Source of the DNA: Gerris lacustris
Lineage: Eukaryota > Arthropoda > Insecta > Hemiptera > Gerridae
Direction of reading: 5' to 3'
DNA length: 64,000 nt
NCBI GenBank assembly: GCA_951217055.1
Contig: OX578285.1
Coordinates: 52,826,024-52,890,023, forward strand
Position numbers and translations under genes: made by a program. Below are positions 35,258-45,619 of this stretch, one piece after another. Each line of letters opens with the position of its first letter. The first letter of the stretch is position 1. The notes under the pieces are model-generated. The model did not search any database. It saw only the letters and a program-made list of their open reading frames with translations, and had not been told where the DNA came from.

Positions 35258-35461
35258 TTGCATATAAATGAAAAAATCTCCGCCTCTATTGGAAGCGAGT
35301 TGTATCCTTACTACAATTTGAATTTTGACTTTACAAAAAGATCGCTGGTTTGGCTTTATAATATGTACACGGATTTTAAGCGGACTTATTACGATCGGAC
35401 CAATTCACATCCCATGCTGACTTATGAGGAATTTATCAGTTTATTTAATTATCTTGTTTGA
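35258..35461 (+). CDS. Unrecognised 67-codon frame adjoining protease fragment
   Basis: The translation (for example KRSLVWLYNMYTDFKRTYYD and RTNSHPMLTYEEFISLFNYL) looks more protein-like than the chance frames here and ends with a stop. I cannot assign it. It could be an exon-like or C-terminal fragment of a mobile element or endogenous viral gene joined to the protease remnant, since the reading frames are not continuous. Confidence 0.3.
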   Translation: MHINEKISASIGSELYPYYNLNFDFTKRSLVWLYNMYTDFKRTYYDRTNSHPMLTYEEFISLFNYLV

Positions 35462-35649
35462 ACCTTCCACTCGTGTCAATGATACAGCCGCAGTGGCGGC
35501 TCTATGGGGGGGGGGGGGGGGGGGGGCCGAGATTTTTTTTCATTACAAAATTCTTTTATAGTCACTCGACCGTTTTAATTTTCATAGTATTTTAATAATA
35601 TGTATTTCTATCTCGACAATATTTACCTCCACTTTCAAAAAAACAAGTA
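35462..35649. repeat. Poly-G tract (21 G at 35506-35526) and flank
   Basis: Uninterrupted G run after GTGGCGGCTCTAT. The flank is otherwise unassigned. Confidence 0.85.
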
Positions 35650-36062
35650 ACATCAGAGCCATACCGTTGTCAAGAACATCTAGATAAAAACCTTATGCAC
35701 GGAGTGCCAGCTGTAAGAAAAATAAAACGGCGAGTGGTGGAAAGGGCAAGTGAAGTTTGTCGGGTTTCTTTCAAAGGCTCTACCTCCGGGTTGAGGAATA
35801 GGAAAATTTGAAGTCCAGACAAACTTATTGATTCAATCAATTTGTGTGGTGAAGACTTGTTTCCAATTATCAAGTCATTGCTGAAATTCTCACTACTCTA
35901 CCAGTAAGCAACGCCTCTGCTGAAAGATCACCCTTGTCATTTCGTCGAGTTAAAGACACGGCTTCGTGCCAGGATGAGTGAAGTTCAGCTCTCTAGGTTG
36001 TGTTAACTTTATTACCGCACAAAGATTAGGTCATTAATATTGAAAAAGTTATGACTGATACG
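35650..36062 (+). pseudogene. hAT transposase C-terminal (dimerisation) fragment
   Basis: EILTTLPVSNASAERS at 35883-35930 is the hAT C-terminal dimerisation motif (LxxLPVSxAsaERS). It is followed, after a frameshift, by KTRLRARMSEVQLSRLC, the usual continuation (LKT-LRSTM-RLS-L). Upstream, DLFPIIKSLLKF matches the preceding helix. Only the last roughly 100 residues are recognisable. A separate hAT lineage from 20850-22640, judging by the motif. Confidence 0.8.
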
Positions 36063-36236
36063 CCAAAGGAAAAAACGCTGATTAAATTTGTAATTTAAAA
36101 CAATATAATGTTTTTAAAAATATTTTCTTTCAGCTAAATTCAGTAATTATTTCCTGACATAAAATTTTCAAAAAAATTAAATTTTTCTAGCGTTTTAAAT
36201 TTATATTAGTAAATCATCGTTAGAATTAAAATATAC

Positions 36237-36814
36237 TTTATCTACGATTGATAAGAAATATAAACATTATATCTTTGTTTAGATGCGTAGAAAGTGATTA
36301 TTTACGTACTTGTATTCATTACGCATGCGCGTCTCATAGTTCTGAATAATTCCTCTTCTTTACCACGCTAGCGCGGTAAAGAAGAGGAATTCTTCAGCTT
36401 TACGCATGATTAACGAGTTTGTTTACATTTAACAAAACTAATTTGCTGTTCTTATATTAAAGTAACTGTTTATATCGAGTTTTTAGTAAAGAACAATGAA
36501 TGAATCAAGGGGCTTTGACGAAAATGTAGAGAATAATACTCCTCCAGAAATAATCAATTCGGCAAAAAATACAACTAATGAATTAATGCCATCTTTATCA
36601 AGAGAAGAGATACGAACTTACATACAGCAAGTTTATTTTTTTCTGTATTTATTATTTAAATCTACCAATCGTAGATAAAGTACGGTACGCAACTCGTGCG
36701 AAAACGGCATTTTGCATTGCTCGTGTGGTTTTACCACCCTCACTGTGGCTCGGGTGCAAACTCCACACTCGCATGCAAAATGCTACTTTCCACACTCGAC
36801 GCGTAATGTACTAT
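36237..36814 (+). mobile_element. Family K element copy 1
   Basis: Starts TTTATCTACGATTGATA, contains a 44-bp near-perfect palindrome (36348-36391: AATTCCTCTTCTTTACC and its complement around a CGCTAGCG centre), a short open frame (36496), an internal inverse of the start (CAATCGTAGATAAAG near 36,667) and a 3' foldback of about 130 bp ending GCGTAATGTACTATT. The same architecture recurs in the other copies. Confidence 0.85.
36496..36678 (+). pseudogene. Family K open frame, copy 1
   Basis: Encodes FDENVENNTPPEIINSAKNT and LMPSLSRE, then departs from the consensus by a one-base change in phase (EEIRTY instead of ERYELTY). The consensus of the copies, xxxLMPSLSRERYELTYxKF, resembles the start of the SAM-like N-terminal domain of tyrosine recombinases in Crypton-type and related mobile genes. 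That reading is inference from memory of the pattern. Confidence 0.45.
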
Positions 36815-37238
36815 TTCACTTTGTTGATTGCTACTTTCATTTTATGACAAGTCAGCTACAGTTAATAAAGGCAGTACATTATCAAGTGTAAAGGTTTTGA
36901 AAATGTCAAGCGATATTTTCTTAGTAATTCACTATTAAATATATAGCACAAATGTTAGAAGTTAAAATATCTTAAAACAAAGCTTCAAACACGTTTTCAG
37001 CCGTACTTATTGAGCCGCCCTTGTTCAGCCGTAGCCGAGAACCCCGACAAAATTTGGCTGATTAAAACTTTTCACGGGCTGTTAACGATGGCGAAATCGG
37101 CTGCACTCATCTTAACGATATTCTACAGAGGAACTTGAACAGTTTGGCAAGATATTTGTTAAATAAAGGACTGGAAAAGGCTTAATTTCTTCAGTCTCGA
37201 GAAGTAACGCCTGAAATATGTGATAACTATGTGACGTA
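36815..37238. other. Spacer between inverted K copies 1 and 2
   Basis: About 420 bp without recognisable gene. It could be the unique core of a larger element whose arms are the two K copies. Confidence 0.4.
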
Positions 37239-37737
37239 ATAGAACATTACGCGTCGAGTGCGAAAAGTAGCATTTTGCACGAGTTGCGTACCGTACTTTA
37301 TCTAACATTGTTATATTTAAATAATAAATACAGAAAAAAATAAACTTGCTGTATGTAAGTTCGTATCTCTCTCTTGACAAAGATGGCATTAATTCTTGAG
37401 TTGTATTTTTTGCCGAATTAATTATTTCTGGAGGAGCATTATTCTCCACATTTTCGTCAAAGTCACTTGATTCACTCATTGTTTTTCACTAAAAACTCGA
37501 TATAAACAGTTACTTTAATTAAAGAACAGCAAATTAGTTTTGTTAATTGTAAACAAACTCGCTAATCGTGAGTAAAGCTGAAGAATTCCTCTTCTTTACC
37601 GCCCTAAGGTGGTAAAGAAGAGGAATTCTTCAGAACTATGAGACGCCCATTCGCAATGAATACAAGTACGTTATAATCACTTTCTACGCATCTAAACAGA
37701 GATACAATGTTTATATTTCGTATCAATCGTAGATAAA
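37239..37737 (-). mobile_element. Family K element copy 2 (inverted)
   Basis: Minus-strand copy with a shortened 3' foldback, the 50-bp palindrome at about 37,581-37,630 and the open frame starting at 37479. With copy 1 it forms convergent arms of about 500 bp. Confidence 0.85.
37330..37479 (-). CDS. Family K open frame, copy 2
   Basis: Open from ATG at 37479, reading SDFDENVENNAPPEIINS, AKNTTQELMPSLSRERYELT, then YSKFIFF before running into element 3' sequence. It agrees with copies 4 and 5 at nearly every residue. No zinc finger or membrane segment. See the copy 1 frame for the family suggestion. Whether any copy is translated is unknown. Confidence 0.4.
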
Positions 37738-38395
37738 AAGTTTTTTTTTTACGAAGACGTACAAACGCGAAGTTTAATTTATTAAGTATGATGTACAGAA
37801 AGTTATATAAAATAAAACAATTATAGGAATTCCGACGTTTAAAAATGAAACCGATGTCGGTTTAACGTTGAAATATTTTGTTTTAGATATTTTAACATAG
37901 CTTTTTCCAGAGCTTCGATCCGATTTAATAAATAATATTATAATTAGTTGTAGTATTTCTATCTGTTCTCTTTTAACTTGATCCATCAGATCCTTCCAAT
38001 AATGTTTTTCCTCTCTCTCAACATAAATATTAATATTTATTTTTCGCAAACTCCAAAAAATAATTATTAACCCCTCCTTAATTCCCCTTCTTCTAATCTT
38101 TTCGGAAGAACCTCTCTGATTTTAATATTAATGACTTGATAATAAAGAATCTAAGAAAAAATTTGCATGAAAAAAAAAATCAGAAGAAATACCGAGTTAC
38201 AAGAAAAAACAATTAATTTTTGATTGACATTTAGAATATTTTTAGAGCCCCGAATCATAAACTTTATTAACATAATCTCGAAACTAATTTATTTCATTAT
38301 CGAAGAATATACATTAGTTTATTAAAATATTGAGAATAAATTATTGTGTCGATGAAATTCATAAATATATATATATATATACCTCTAACCACCTC
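37738..38395. other. Unassigned AT-rich sequence
   Basis: A 91-codon minus-strand frame (38049-37774) has Lys/Ile-rich composition and no recognised domain. Confidence 0.4.
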
Positions 38396-38510
<115 letters not shown>

Positions 38511-38522
38511 TTTCCCTCAACT

Positions 38523-38759
38523 TCTCCTAAGGTATATTAGGAAAAGTATGGTTTTCACCATAAAATTTGTTTCGGGGATTAAACGGAATTATCCGTTTTG
38601 GGTGTTTTTAAGACCTCCTGAGTGGATTTCAGCATGACGTCTGTGTGTATGTGTATGTGTGTATGTTATCATTGTAGCGTCCAAGGTGTTTAACCTAGAG
38701 AGTTGAAACTTGGCAGAAAAATTTACCTGTAGTGGTGCCGCCCGGAAAATCTACTTTTT
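38523..38759 (-). repeat. Family F repeat, distal part (first block)
   Basis: Matches the distal body of family F on the minus strand. Its last 174 bp (38586-38759) are repeated exactly at 39129-39302. Confidence 0.8.
38586..38759. repeat. 174-bp perfect duplication, left copy
   Basis: Identical by eye to 39129-39302, starting GAATTATCCGTTTTGGGTGT and ending AAAATCTACTTTTT. Confidence 0.88.
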
Positions 38760-38768
38760 ATTAAGAAG

Positions 38769-39117
38769 AAATAAAAATTTCACATCTCTATTGGATAACC
38801 TAAAATAACCACCTAGTGATTATATTTTTCCCTGACAGGTTGGCGAACCTCTGCTTTCAGATTTACAAACTATAACGTATAATAAACAAAGCCATGAGTA
38901 TAATAAATATTTTTATCTACGATTGATACGAAATATAAACATTATATCTCTGTTTAGATGCGTAGAAAGTCATTATTTATGTACTTGTATTCATTGCGCA
39001 TGCGCGTCTCATAGTTCTGAATAATTCCTCTTCTGTACCACGCTAACGCGGTAAAGAAGAGGAATTCTTCAGTTTTACGCACGATTAGCGAGTTTGTTTA
39101 CATTTAACAAAACTAAT
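38769..39117 (+). repeat. Family K copy 3, truncated, with shared 5' flank
   Basis: K sequence from 38932 to AACAAAACTAATT at 39117, stopping before the open frame. The 160 bp before it (CACATCTCTATTGGATAACC, CCCTGACAGGTTGGCGAACC) match the 5' flank of K copy 4 at 42,391-42,536. The whole block was therefore copied from the copy 4 locus, or both derive from one ancestor. Confidence 0.8.
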
Positions 39118-39128
39118 TATCCGTTTTG

Positions 39129-39302
39129 GAATTATCCGTTTTGGGTGTTTTTAAGACCTCCTGAGTGGATTTCAGCATGACGTCTGTGTGTATGTGTATG
39201 TGTGTATGTTATCATTGTAGCGTCCAAGGTGTTTAACCTAGAGAGTTGAAACTTGGCAGAAAAATTTACCTGTAGTGGTGCCGCCCGGAAAATCTACTTT
39301 TT
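39129..39302. repeat. 174-bp perfect duplication, right copy
   Basis: Identical to 38586-38759. The two flank the inserted K-derived block. Confidence 0.88.
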
Positions 39303-39900
39303 CTGCCAGTTGAACCCAGTACTGACTCAGCAAGTAAATATTTAAAAAATCGAAAATGGTCCTGACCGAGTTATAAATTCGGCACGAATGTACCTCTCTG
39401 TATGACAAACAATCCCACCAAATTTCATTTTGATATTGGCCACCATTTTGAAGTTATCAATTTTTGAAACTTTGACGGTTAATAATACTGAAAGTATATA
39501 TACGTTTTTACATATAGCATACCGTTGGAACCGGAAAAAATTAAGGAACCAATATAAATAAACCCGATGAAAGTCCATTAATTAGTTTAAGAGTTATAAG
39601 CGAATATAATTATTTATTAGTGCGATAATTTCGATGACGTCAAAGTTTGTTTAAATCTGTAAAAAATACCGCCAAAATTCAAATAATTATATAAAATATA
39701 TGTTTTTTTTTTTTAAATATGATAATAAAAAAAAAAAAATCACTCAGTTCAAAACGGTCACCCATCCATGTACTGACCACGCCCAGTGCTGCTTTCTCCT
39801 CCTGCTTCGCAGCAGGAGAGGCCACTTTAGTGGCCTCTAAAGTGAGGAAAAGTTCCGAGGAACCCTGTACCCGATTTTTTTTTGAACATCTAGAGGGCAT
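39129..39900 (-). repeat. Family F repeat, remainder with 5S-like head
   Basis: Continues family F on the minus strand up to the head. The 5S-like segment at 39754-39793 (minus-strand GTCAGTACATGGATGGGTG preceded by CACTGGGCGTGG) is closer to canonical 5S than in the plus copy. The GAGGCCACT and GCTTCGCAGC palindromes follow. The open frames on both strands here are incidental. Confidence 0.75.
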
Positions 39901-40039
39901 GAAGCCTATTTTTAAACCAACCTGTTGTATCTTTTTAATTTGTAGCACAGACCGTGATGTCTTAGGTGTAGTTTTAGTAGAAGATCTAGCATTCTATCTA
40001 GCAATAATATTTGACTATAGATTTTATTCAATTTTTAAG

Positions 40040-40265
40040 TTTTTGGTAGTTTTCATACTACGGAAAGTTAAATTTTAATTTAAATCAAATTATAATTATT
40101 ATTAACTACGGGAAACAGACAGTGAAAAATACACTCCAGCGCCGGGATTTGAACCACGGGCCTCTATATTTCCAGTATAGCGCTTTTCCATCTAAGCTAC
40201 GCAGGAGAATGATTTTTCACTACCGTAATCGATAACTAGTCCCGAATCCAAGCTTTCAATATTCA
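40040..40265 (-). mobile_element. tRNA-SINE, minus strand
   Basis: Tail (minus-strand CCCGTAGTTAATAATAATTA), tRNA-like part at 40206-40135 with A box TAGCTTAGATGG and B box GGTTCAAATCC, and an upstream GAAAGCTTGGATTCGGGACT segment also present before the copy at 25235. The D arm is altered (ATGGAAAAGC). It faces the partial plus copy that follows. Confidence 0.78.
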
Positions 40266-40297
40266 TATACATTTAGACAGTCAATATTTATGACGTA

Positions 40298-40405
40298 AGA
40301 GCGCTATACTGGAAATATAGAGGCCCGTGGTTCAAATCCCGGCGCTGGAGTGTATTTTTCACTGTCTGTTTCCCGTAGTTAATAATAATTATAATTTGAT
40401 TTATA
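40298..40405 (+). mobile_element. tRNA-SINE, 5'-truncated, plus strand
   Basis: Starts within the tRNA-like part at GAGCGCTATACTGG and continues with the B box and the tail to AATTTGATTTA. With the preceding copy it forms an inverted pair around a 32-bp spacer (40266-40297). Confidence 0.78.
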
Positions 40406-41057
40406 GTTTTTATTTATAAAAAGACTGAAAACTCTTCAGTGAATTATTTGTATACATTTATATAACCTGTACTGGACAATTCATTAACGTATAACAATTA
40501 AGGTTTAGATAAGGCCCCCTTAATGGATCAAAAAAGTTTCTATAGGGTCGTAGCTGGATTCTTACTCGTTTGGCAGCCATAGCATCAACTTTCAAGTTAA
40601 GGTGGAAACATTTTTAGAAACCCCGCGCTCCGAGGGGGCTCATGCTAGGAGTTAGTGGCTATGTTTCCTATTATCATGGTAGGCCAAGCGATAAAATGAA
40701 ACGCCTTAATAGTTTCGTTTCCACTGCCTTCATAGAAAAGTATATCTAAGGAGCCTAGTATCAAAAGACAAAGACGGACATTTTTTCCGAATTTCAGTTA
40801 TCAATTGGTTCTTATAGATTTTTGGCTGCTGCATCAGATTCTGCTATCCATTTGCATAAACAACGACCAGAAAAGGGGTAAAAATGCAATAATATTTGTA
40901 GTTTTGTTTCAAATACGGACAAGTCAACACACATTTTGCTTCAAAAGTGGACATAACCTAAACAGCCAATCAGGAGGCTGCATTTTACTAACTCGTTCCT
41001 ATGATGCACTGCGGGCTTTAGCATCTGAATACCTACTCCTACCATTTTGTCATTCAT
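40406..41057. other. Unassigned sequence
   Basis: No gene recognised. The 88-codon frame at 40805-41071 runs into a family R fragment and is not convincing. Imperfect CAAAAGYGGACA motifs recur at about 40,943 and 41,235. Confidence 0.4.
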
Positions 41058-41160
41058 GTTTAGAAAAATGAGGGGAAATCGAGAAATTAATTTTAGCTCT
41101 AAATTTGGGGGCACACCCCCTAAGAACTCTGAAAAACGTGAAAAAAAAAATATTTCTCCA
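41058..41160 (+). repeat. Family R repeat fragment
   Basis: GTTTAGAAAAAT, GAAATCGAGAAATTAATTTT and AGCTCTAAATTTGGGGGC blocks match family R. Confidence 0.7.
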
Positions 41161-41597
41161 ATATTATTATTATTTTAACCAATATTTTCAATGTCATTTT
41201 GCTTCAAAAACGGACAAAACCTGGTTTTTGTTTCAAAAGCGGACAACTCCACTTTTTAACTCCATTTAGAAGCTAAAATATCAAAGAAATTCATGTTTAC
41301 AGTACTTTTAACTAGTTTTGAGTCTATTAAGAATCTACAGAAAAAAATCATTGCTCTAGCACTTGTATAATTTGAGCTACAGTTTTTCGGCTTTCCTGTA
41401 AAATTTTGAAATGTGTGCTTGTCCGTCTTTGATACTAAGCTCCTCATCTATACATTATAAATTATCCATTATTATAAGGCTATTTATAACATTAAAAAAT
41501 TATTTCTTTCATTATTAGGCACGATAAAAAACCAATAAAAAGAACCCAAATATTCTTAATCTACGCTTCAAGAGCCGTCATATAGTAAAATTAAAAA
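41161..41597. other. Unassigned AT-rich sequence
   Basis: No feature recognised. Confidence 0.4.
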
Positions 41598-42185
41598 AAT
41601 CGAACTCGGGGCGTCTCGGAACTTTTCTTTACCAAATAATACCAAAATGATCGCAGATATTTAGTTGAAATATAGGGAATCTTATGGAGAGGTATAATTG
41701 GTGGGAATTTCATCTAAATCGGCGAAAAAGTTCCTAAAATATTTAGCGTATATGGTTCAAGTTCAAAAGTCAAAATGGGGCAGATATCAAAACGAAATTC
41801 ACTGGATATTATTTGTCTTATAAAGAGCTAAAACTGGTGCAAACTTTAGCGCTATCAGAAAATGTTTAAATGTTTCACAATTTTTTTGAAACGTTTGCTG
41901 ACTCAACAAAATAGGTTAATGACATGACAAAATAGTAATTTTACTAGCGACACAATTACATATTAGGTTCTATTTTTTTGTACCAAATTTCAAATCTCTA
42001 GCTTAAAATATGTGGGAGTTATGCGTGACACAGACAGACACGTACACAAACAGACAGAGAGACATCCAGCTAAAAACCACTCAAATGGTCTTAAAAACAC
42101 CAAAAACGGATATTTCCGTTAAAATCTATGTTTCGCATTTTTTGGGTGAAAATACTTTTCCTTTAAAAATAAGGTAAAGGAAAAA
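41598..42185 (+). repeat. Family F relative without 5S-like head
   Basis: Shares the TCTCGGAACTTTTC start, the TTGCTGACTCA-CAAA block, the ACACAGACAGACACGTACAC stretch, the AAAAACACCAAAAACGGATA block and the GGTGAAAATACTTTTCC end with family F. The palindromes and 5S-like segment are missing. Confidence 0.65.
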
Positions 42186-42390
42186 CGAAAAAGTAAAAGC
42201 AATCAAATTAGTTTATAATTAATTATTGTTAAAGAAAACCCTACGTAAAGCAGTATCAGGGGGCACGGTAGCGGTAGTACCCTATGTCGAGCACAGGCGT
42301 ACCATCATTTACTGGATCCATCTCAAGGCATTTTTGACCCACTTTTTATTAAAGAATTAATATTAAGTTAGAGTTCATTACAAACTGAAC

Positions 42391-43114
42391 CAGAAATAAA
42401 AATTTCACATCTCTATTGGATAACCTAAAATAACCGCCTAGTGATTTTATTTTTTCCCTGACAGGTTGGCGAACCTCTGCTTTCAGATTTACAAAGTATA
42501 ACGATAATAAACAAAGCCATGAGTATAATAAATATTTTTATCTACGATTGATACGAAATATAAACATTATATCTCTGTTTAGATGCGTAGAAAGTCATTA
42601 TTTATGAACTTGTATTCATTGCGCATGCGCGTCTCATAGTTCTGAATAATTCCTCTTCTTTACCACGCTAACGAGGTGAAGCAGAGGAATTCTTCAGCTT
42701 TAACGATTAGCGAGTTTGTTTACATTTAACAAAACTAATTTGCCGTTCTTTTATTAAAGTAACTGTTTATATCGAGTTTTCAGTGAAAAACAATGAGTGA
42801 ATCAAGTGACTTTGACGAAAATGTGGAGAATAATACTCCTCCAGAAATAATTAATTCCGCACAAAATGCAACTAATGAATTAATGTCATCTTTATCAAAA
42901 GAGAAATACGAACTTACATACAGGAAGTTTATTATTTTTTGCTGAATTTATTATTAAAATCTAACAATCGTAGATAGAGTACGGTACGCAACTCGTGCGA
43001 AAACGGCATTTTGCATTGCTCGTGTGGTTTTACTACCCTCGCTGTAGCTCGGGTGCAAACTCCACACTCGCAAGCAAAATGCTTCTTTCCGCACTCGACG
43101 CGTAATGTACTATT
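42391..43114 (+). mobile_element. Family K element copy 4 with shared 5' flank
   Basis: K from 42537 (TTTATCTACG) to TAATGTACTATT at 43114. The flank 42391-42536 is shared with copy 3. The palindrome is decayed on its right arm (AACGAGGTGAAGCAGAGG), and the 3' foldback is present. Confidence 0.85.
42793..42945 (+). CDS. Family K open frame, copy 4 (50 codons)
   Basis: Uninterrupted from ATG to TGA: SDFDENVENNTPPEIINS, then AQNATNELMSSLSKEKYELT, then YRKFIIFC. Substitutions relative to copy 2 are conservative (R to K, P to S). It resembles the N-terminal start of a tyrosine-recombinase SAM-like domain, but stops where that domain would continue. It is therefore at most a relic or a short peptide. 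Confidence 0.4.
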   Translation: MSESSDFDENVENNTPPEIINSAQNATNELMSSLSKEKYELTYRKFIIFC

Positions 43115-43389
43115 ACCGTCCTTCGTCCTGATCCAAGATGGCAAACATTCAGCTGTAGCCTTTGAATTGTCGATATATTCGAAGCCAACTATATTAAAAC
43201 CTTTAAATTTGGAAGTTAGCTCTTTTACGATATGAACAAATTTGGTGAAAGGGGTTTGCAATTCAAGACAGTCACCAGATACGTATTTTAAAGTGCCCTC
43301 ACTTTAATTGATCAGCCTTTCTATGAATCACTAAATAAGACAATTGTATTTGGTATGATAATTTCTAAAATAATGTTGATGTCCACCAC
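43115..43389. other. Unassigned downstream flank of K copy 4
   Basis: A minus-strand frame (43261-42932) begins in unique sequence (TPFTKFVHIVKELTSKFKGF, NIVGFEYIDNSKATAE) that is rather protein-like, then reads into K. It may be a remnant of a host or transposon gene; not recognised. Confidence 0.3.
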
Positions 43390-43510
43390 GAATGTTTTTT
43401 TAATTTGATCCCTAAAGGGAAGGGCAAATTAAGGATGAAGGGAATTGACCCCAGACTGATCCTTTGAAATTAGGAAATGAATACTTGGCAAAGGGTTTCT
43501 CTTTAGAATA
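43390..43510 (+). repeat. Family W dispersed repeat, copy 1
   Basis: GGATGAAGGGAATTGACCCC, CAGACTGATCC, TTTGAAATTAGGAAATGAAT and GGCAAAGGGTTTCTC. A diverged match lies at 60955-61050. Confidence 0.5.
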
Positions 43511-45154
43511 TAAACAAATATATTAATAAAAGTTATTTCCAACTTCAACTCAGGGATGCGATAAGACAGCAGAAGGGGGGGGGGGGGGGGGTACAAAAGG
43601 TAAATACCGCTGCTTTTCCCGGAAAGTAAACTTTAAAACATTTTCTCCAGTAGTCGCGAAATCAATTACTAATAAGGCATTTTTGTAGCTAATTTTACTT
43701 AAGGGGAGTGAGATATAGTAATAAGAGGAAGGGAAAACCCTGGATCTAGATATCCTCGCTTAGTAAAATAACTTTAATGTTTCTTGAAGGTAGTTTACAA
43801 AGCAATAAAATTACCCTAAAAGTAACACACTCCTTAGCGAAACATGAAAATCCAGCAATATATGTAATTAGATTACCGTGTCATCTCTACCAAGTTTTAT
43901 TTTTTAAATTTATATGTTTATAATGTACCCTGAATATTTATATAAAAGGTCTGGTAGACGACATTGGCCATTTATTGGAAAATTTTACTCAGTTGTAGAA
44001 GGGGTATTTACAGTTGAGGGTATTCGTACCATCTATAGTTAGAGATGGTTATAAATTATATTAATTATATTAATTACAATTACAACCTATAATAATTTGC
44101 TGTCATATGCAAAATTAACCTAATTGTAAAAAAAAATAATAATTATATCGGTATAAAAACAATTATTATAAAGCAAATTAATTTCATATAAAAAATTAGC
44201 TGAACTAATATTTAAAAAAAAATCGTTTGCCTACAAAGATTCGTTTACAGGCTGATTAGTTTGAAATATAGAATTTATTTAGGTAAATTTATAAAGTATA
44301 AAATTAATAAATTAAAAAAAAATAAAATAAAATAAAGCCAATATAATATATGTCTAAGGTACCTACTAAAAGATTTGTTTAGGTTTAGAATTTTTAACCT
44401 CAGGGCAACTGTTACAATGAATATCCTTAAGGTCTTAATAAAAAAAAATTAAATTATTGTTGAATTTATGTTAATATTTTGTGTATCCAAGAATAGGTTT
44501 TGCATATGACTAAAATATTTAAGAGTTTTTGTAACAATATGGGTTAGTACTGAAGAATTGTGACTTAAGATGCATTTCACCTCAAAGAGTGTCATCGAGA
44601 CACAAAATAGGGGGTTTTTGTTAGGGGCTAAAACCTTAAAGTTTTGTCACGTTTGGAATTACGTCTAATCTACAATTAGATTCCAAAGCGGATCAAAAAT
44701 GTATTGGCTGTTTTACAGTAAAAATTGTTAGCTAAATTTGTAAAAGGGTGTATGATAAAATTTTAGGGGGGTATGGACAAATTTTCACCAAATTTTTCTT
44801 AATTGATTTTATCTACTAAAACTAAAATATTTTGTTAGTGTGTGTGTGATGTGTAAGTTTTAGGAACTGGTAAAAGGCCGTAAGCGAAATAGGTGCGGAT
44901 TAAGGTTACTTACACCGAAAAATCAAGGAGGTTGCATTTTATTGTGATAGCTATAGTGGGTACAACAGGACTTTTTCGATGCTGATATTATAACAAAACA
45001 ATTAAGTAGAATCCAGCCCAAGTACTATATATAGGTTTGACAATGAACATTATTTGAGTGTTTTACATAAAAAAGGAGTCATAAGGTTACAGGCTTTAGC
45101 TATTTATTTATAGGTTGGGCAAACGATAATGTACATAGATATATTTGGCGTTCA
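43511..45154. other. Unassigned AT-rich sequence with a 17-G run
   Basis: G run at 43575-43591. The rest shows no gene or recognised repeat. Confidence 0.45.
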
Positions 45155-45619
45155 TTCACTTTCACTTGCAGTTCTTAGATATTGATTTACTTTCACTAGC
45201 AGTTCTAAGACATTGTTTCACTTTCACTTGCAGTTCTAAGACATTGTTTCACTTTCACTAGCAGTTCTTAGATATTGATTTACTTTCACTAGCAGTTTTA
45301 AGACATTGTTTCACTTTCACTAGCAGTTCTTAGACATTGATTCACTTTCACTAGCAGTTCTTAGATATCGATTTACTTTCACTAGCAGTTCTTAGACATT
45401 GTTTCACTTTCACTAGAAGTCCTTAAACATTGATTCACTTTCACTAGCAGTTTTAAAACATTGATTTACTTTCACTAGCAGTTCTTAGACATTCATTCAC
45501 TTTCACTAGCAGTTCTTAGACATTCATTCACTTTCACTAGCAGTTCTTAGACATTCATTCACTTTCACTAGCAGTTCTTAAACATTGATTCACTTTCACC
45601 AGCAGTTTTAAAACATTGT
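45155..45619. repeat. 31-bp minisatellite, 15 units
   Basis: Unit TTCACTTTCACTAGCAGTTC TTAGACATTGA repeated exactly 15 times without length change. Variants (TTTACT starts, TTTTAA, TTCA ends) are clustered; three consecutive units end CATTCA. The CACTTTCACT core contains a direct GAAAGTGA on the other strand. Confidence 0.95.

Noticed and set aside
35670..35873. Minus-strand frame containing LNPEVEPLKETRQ, reminiscent of hAT proteins
   Set aside because: The coding strand of the hAT relic here is plus, shown by LTTLPVSNASAERS. The minus frame is its antisense shadow.
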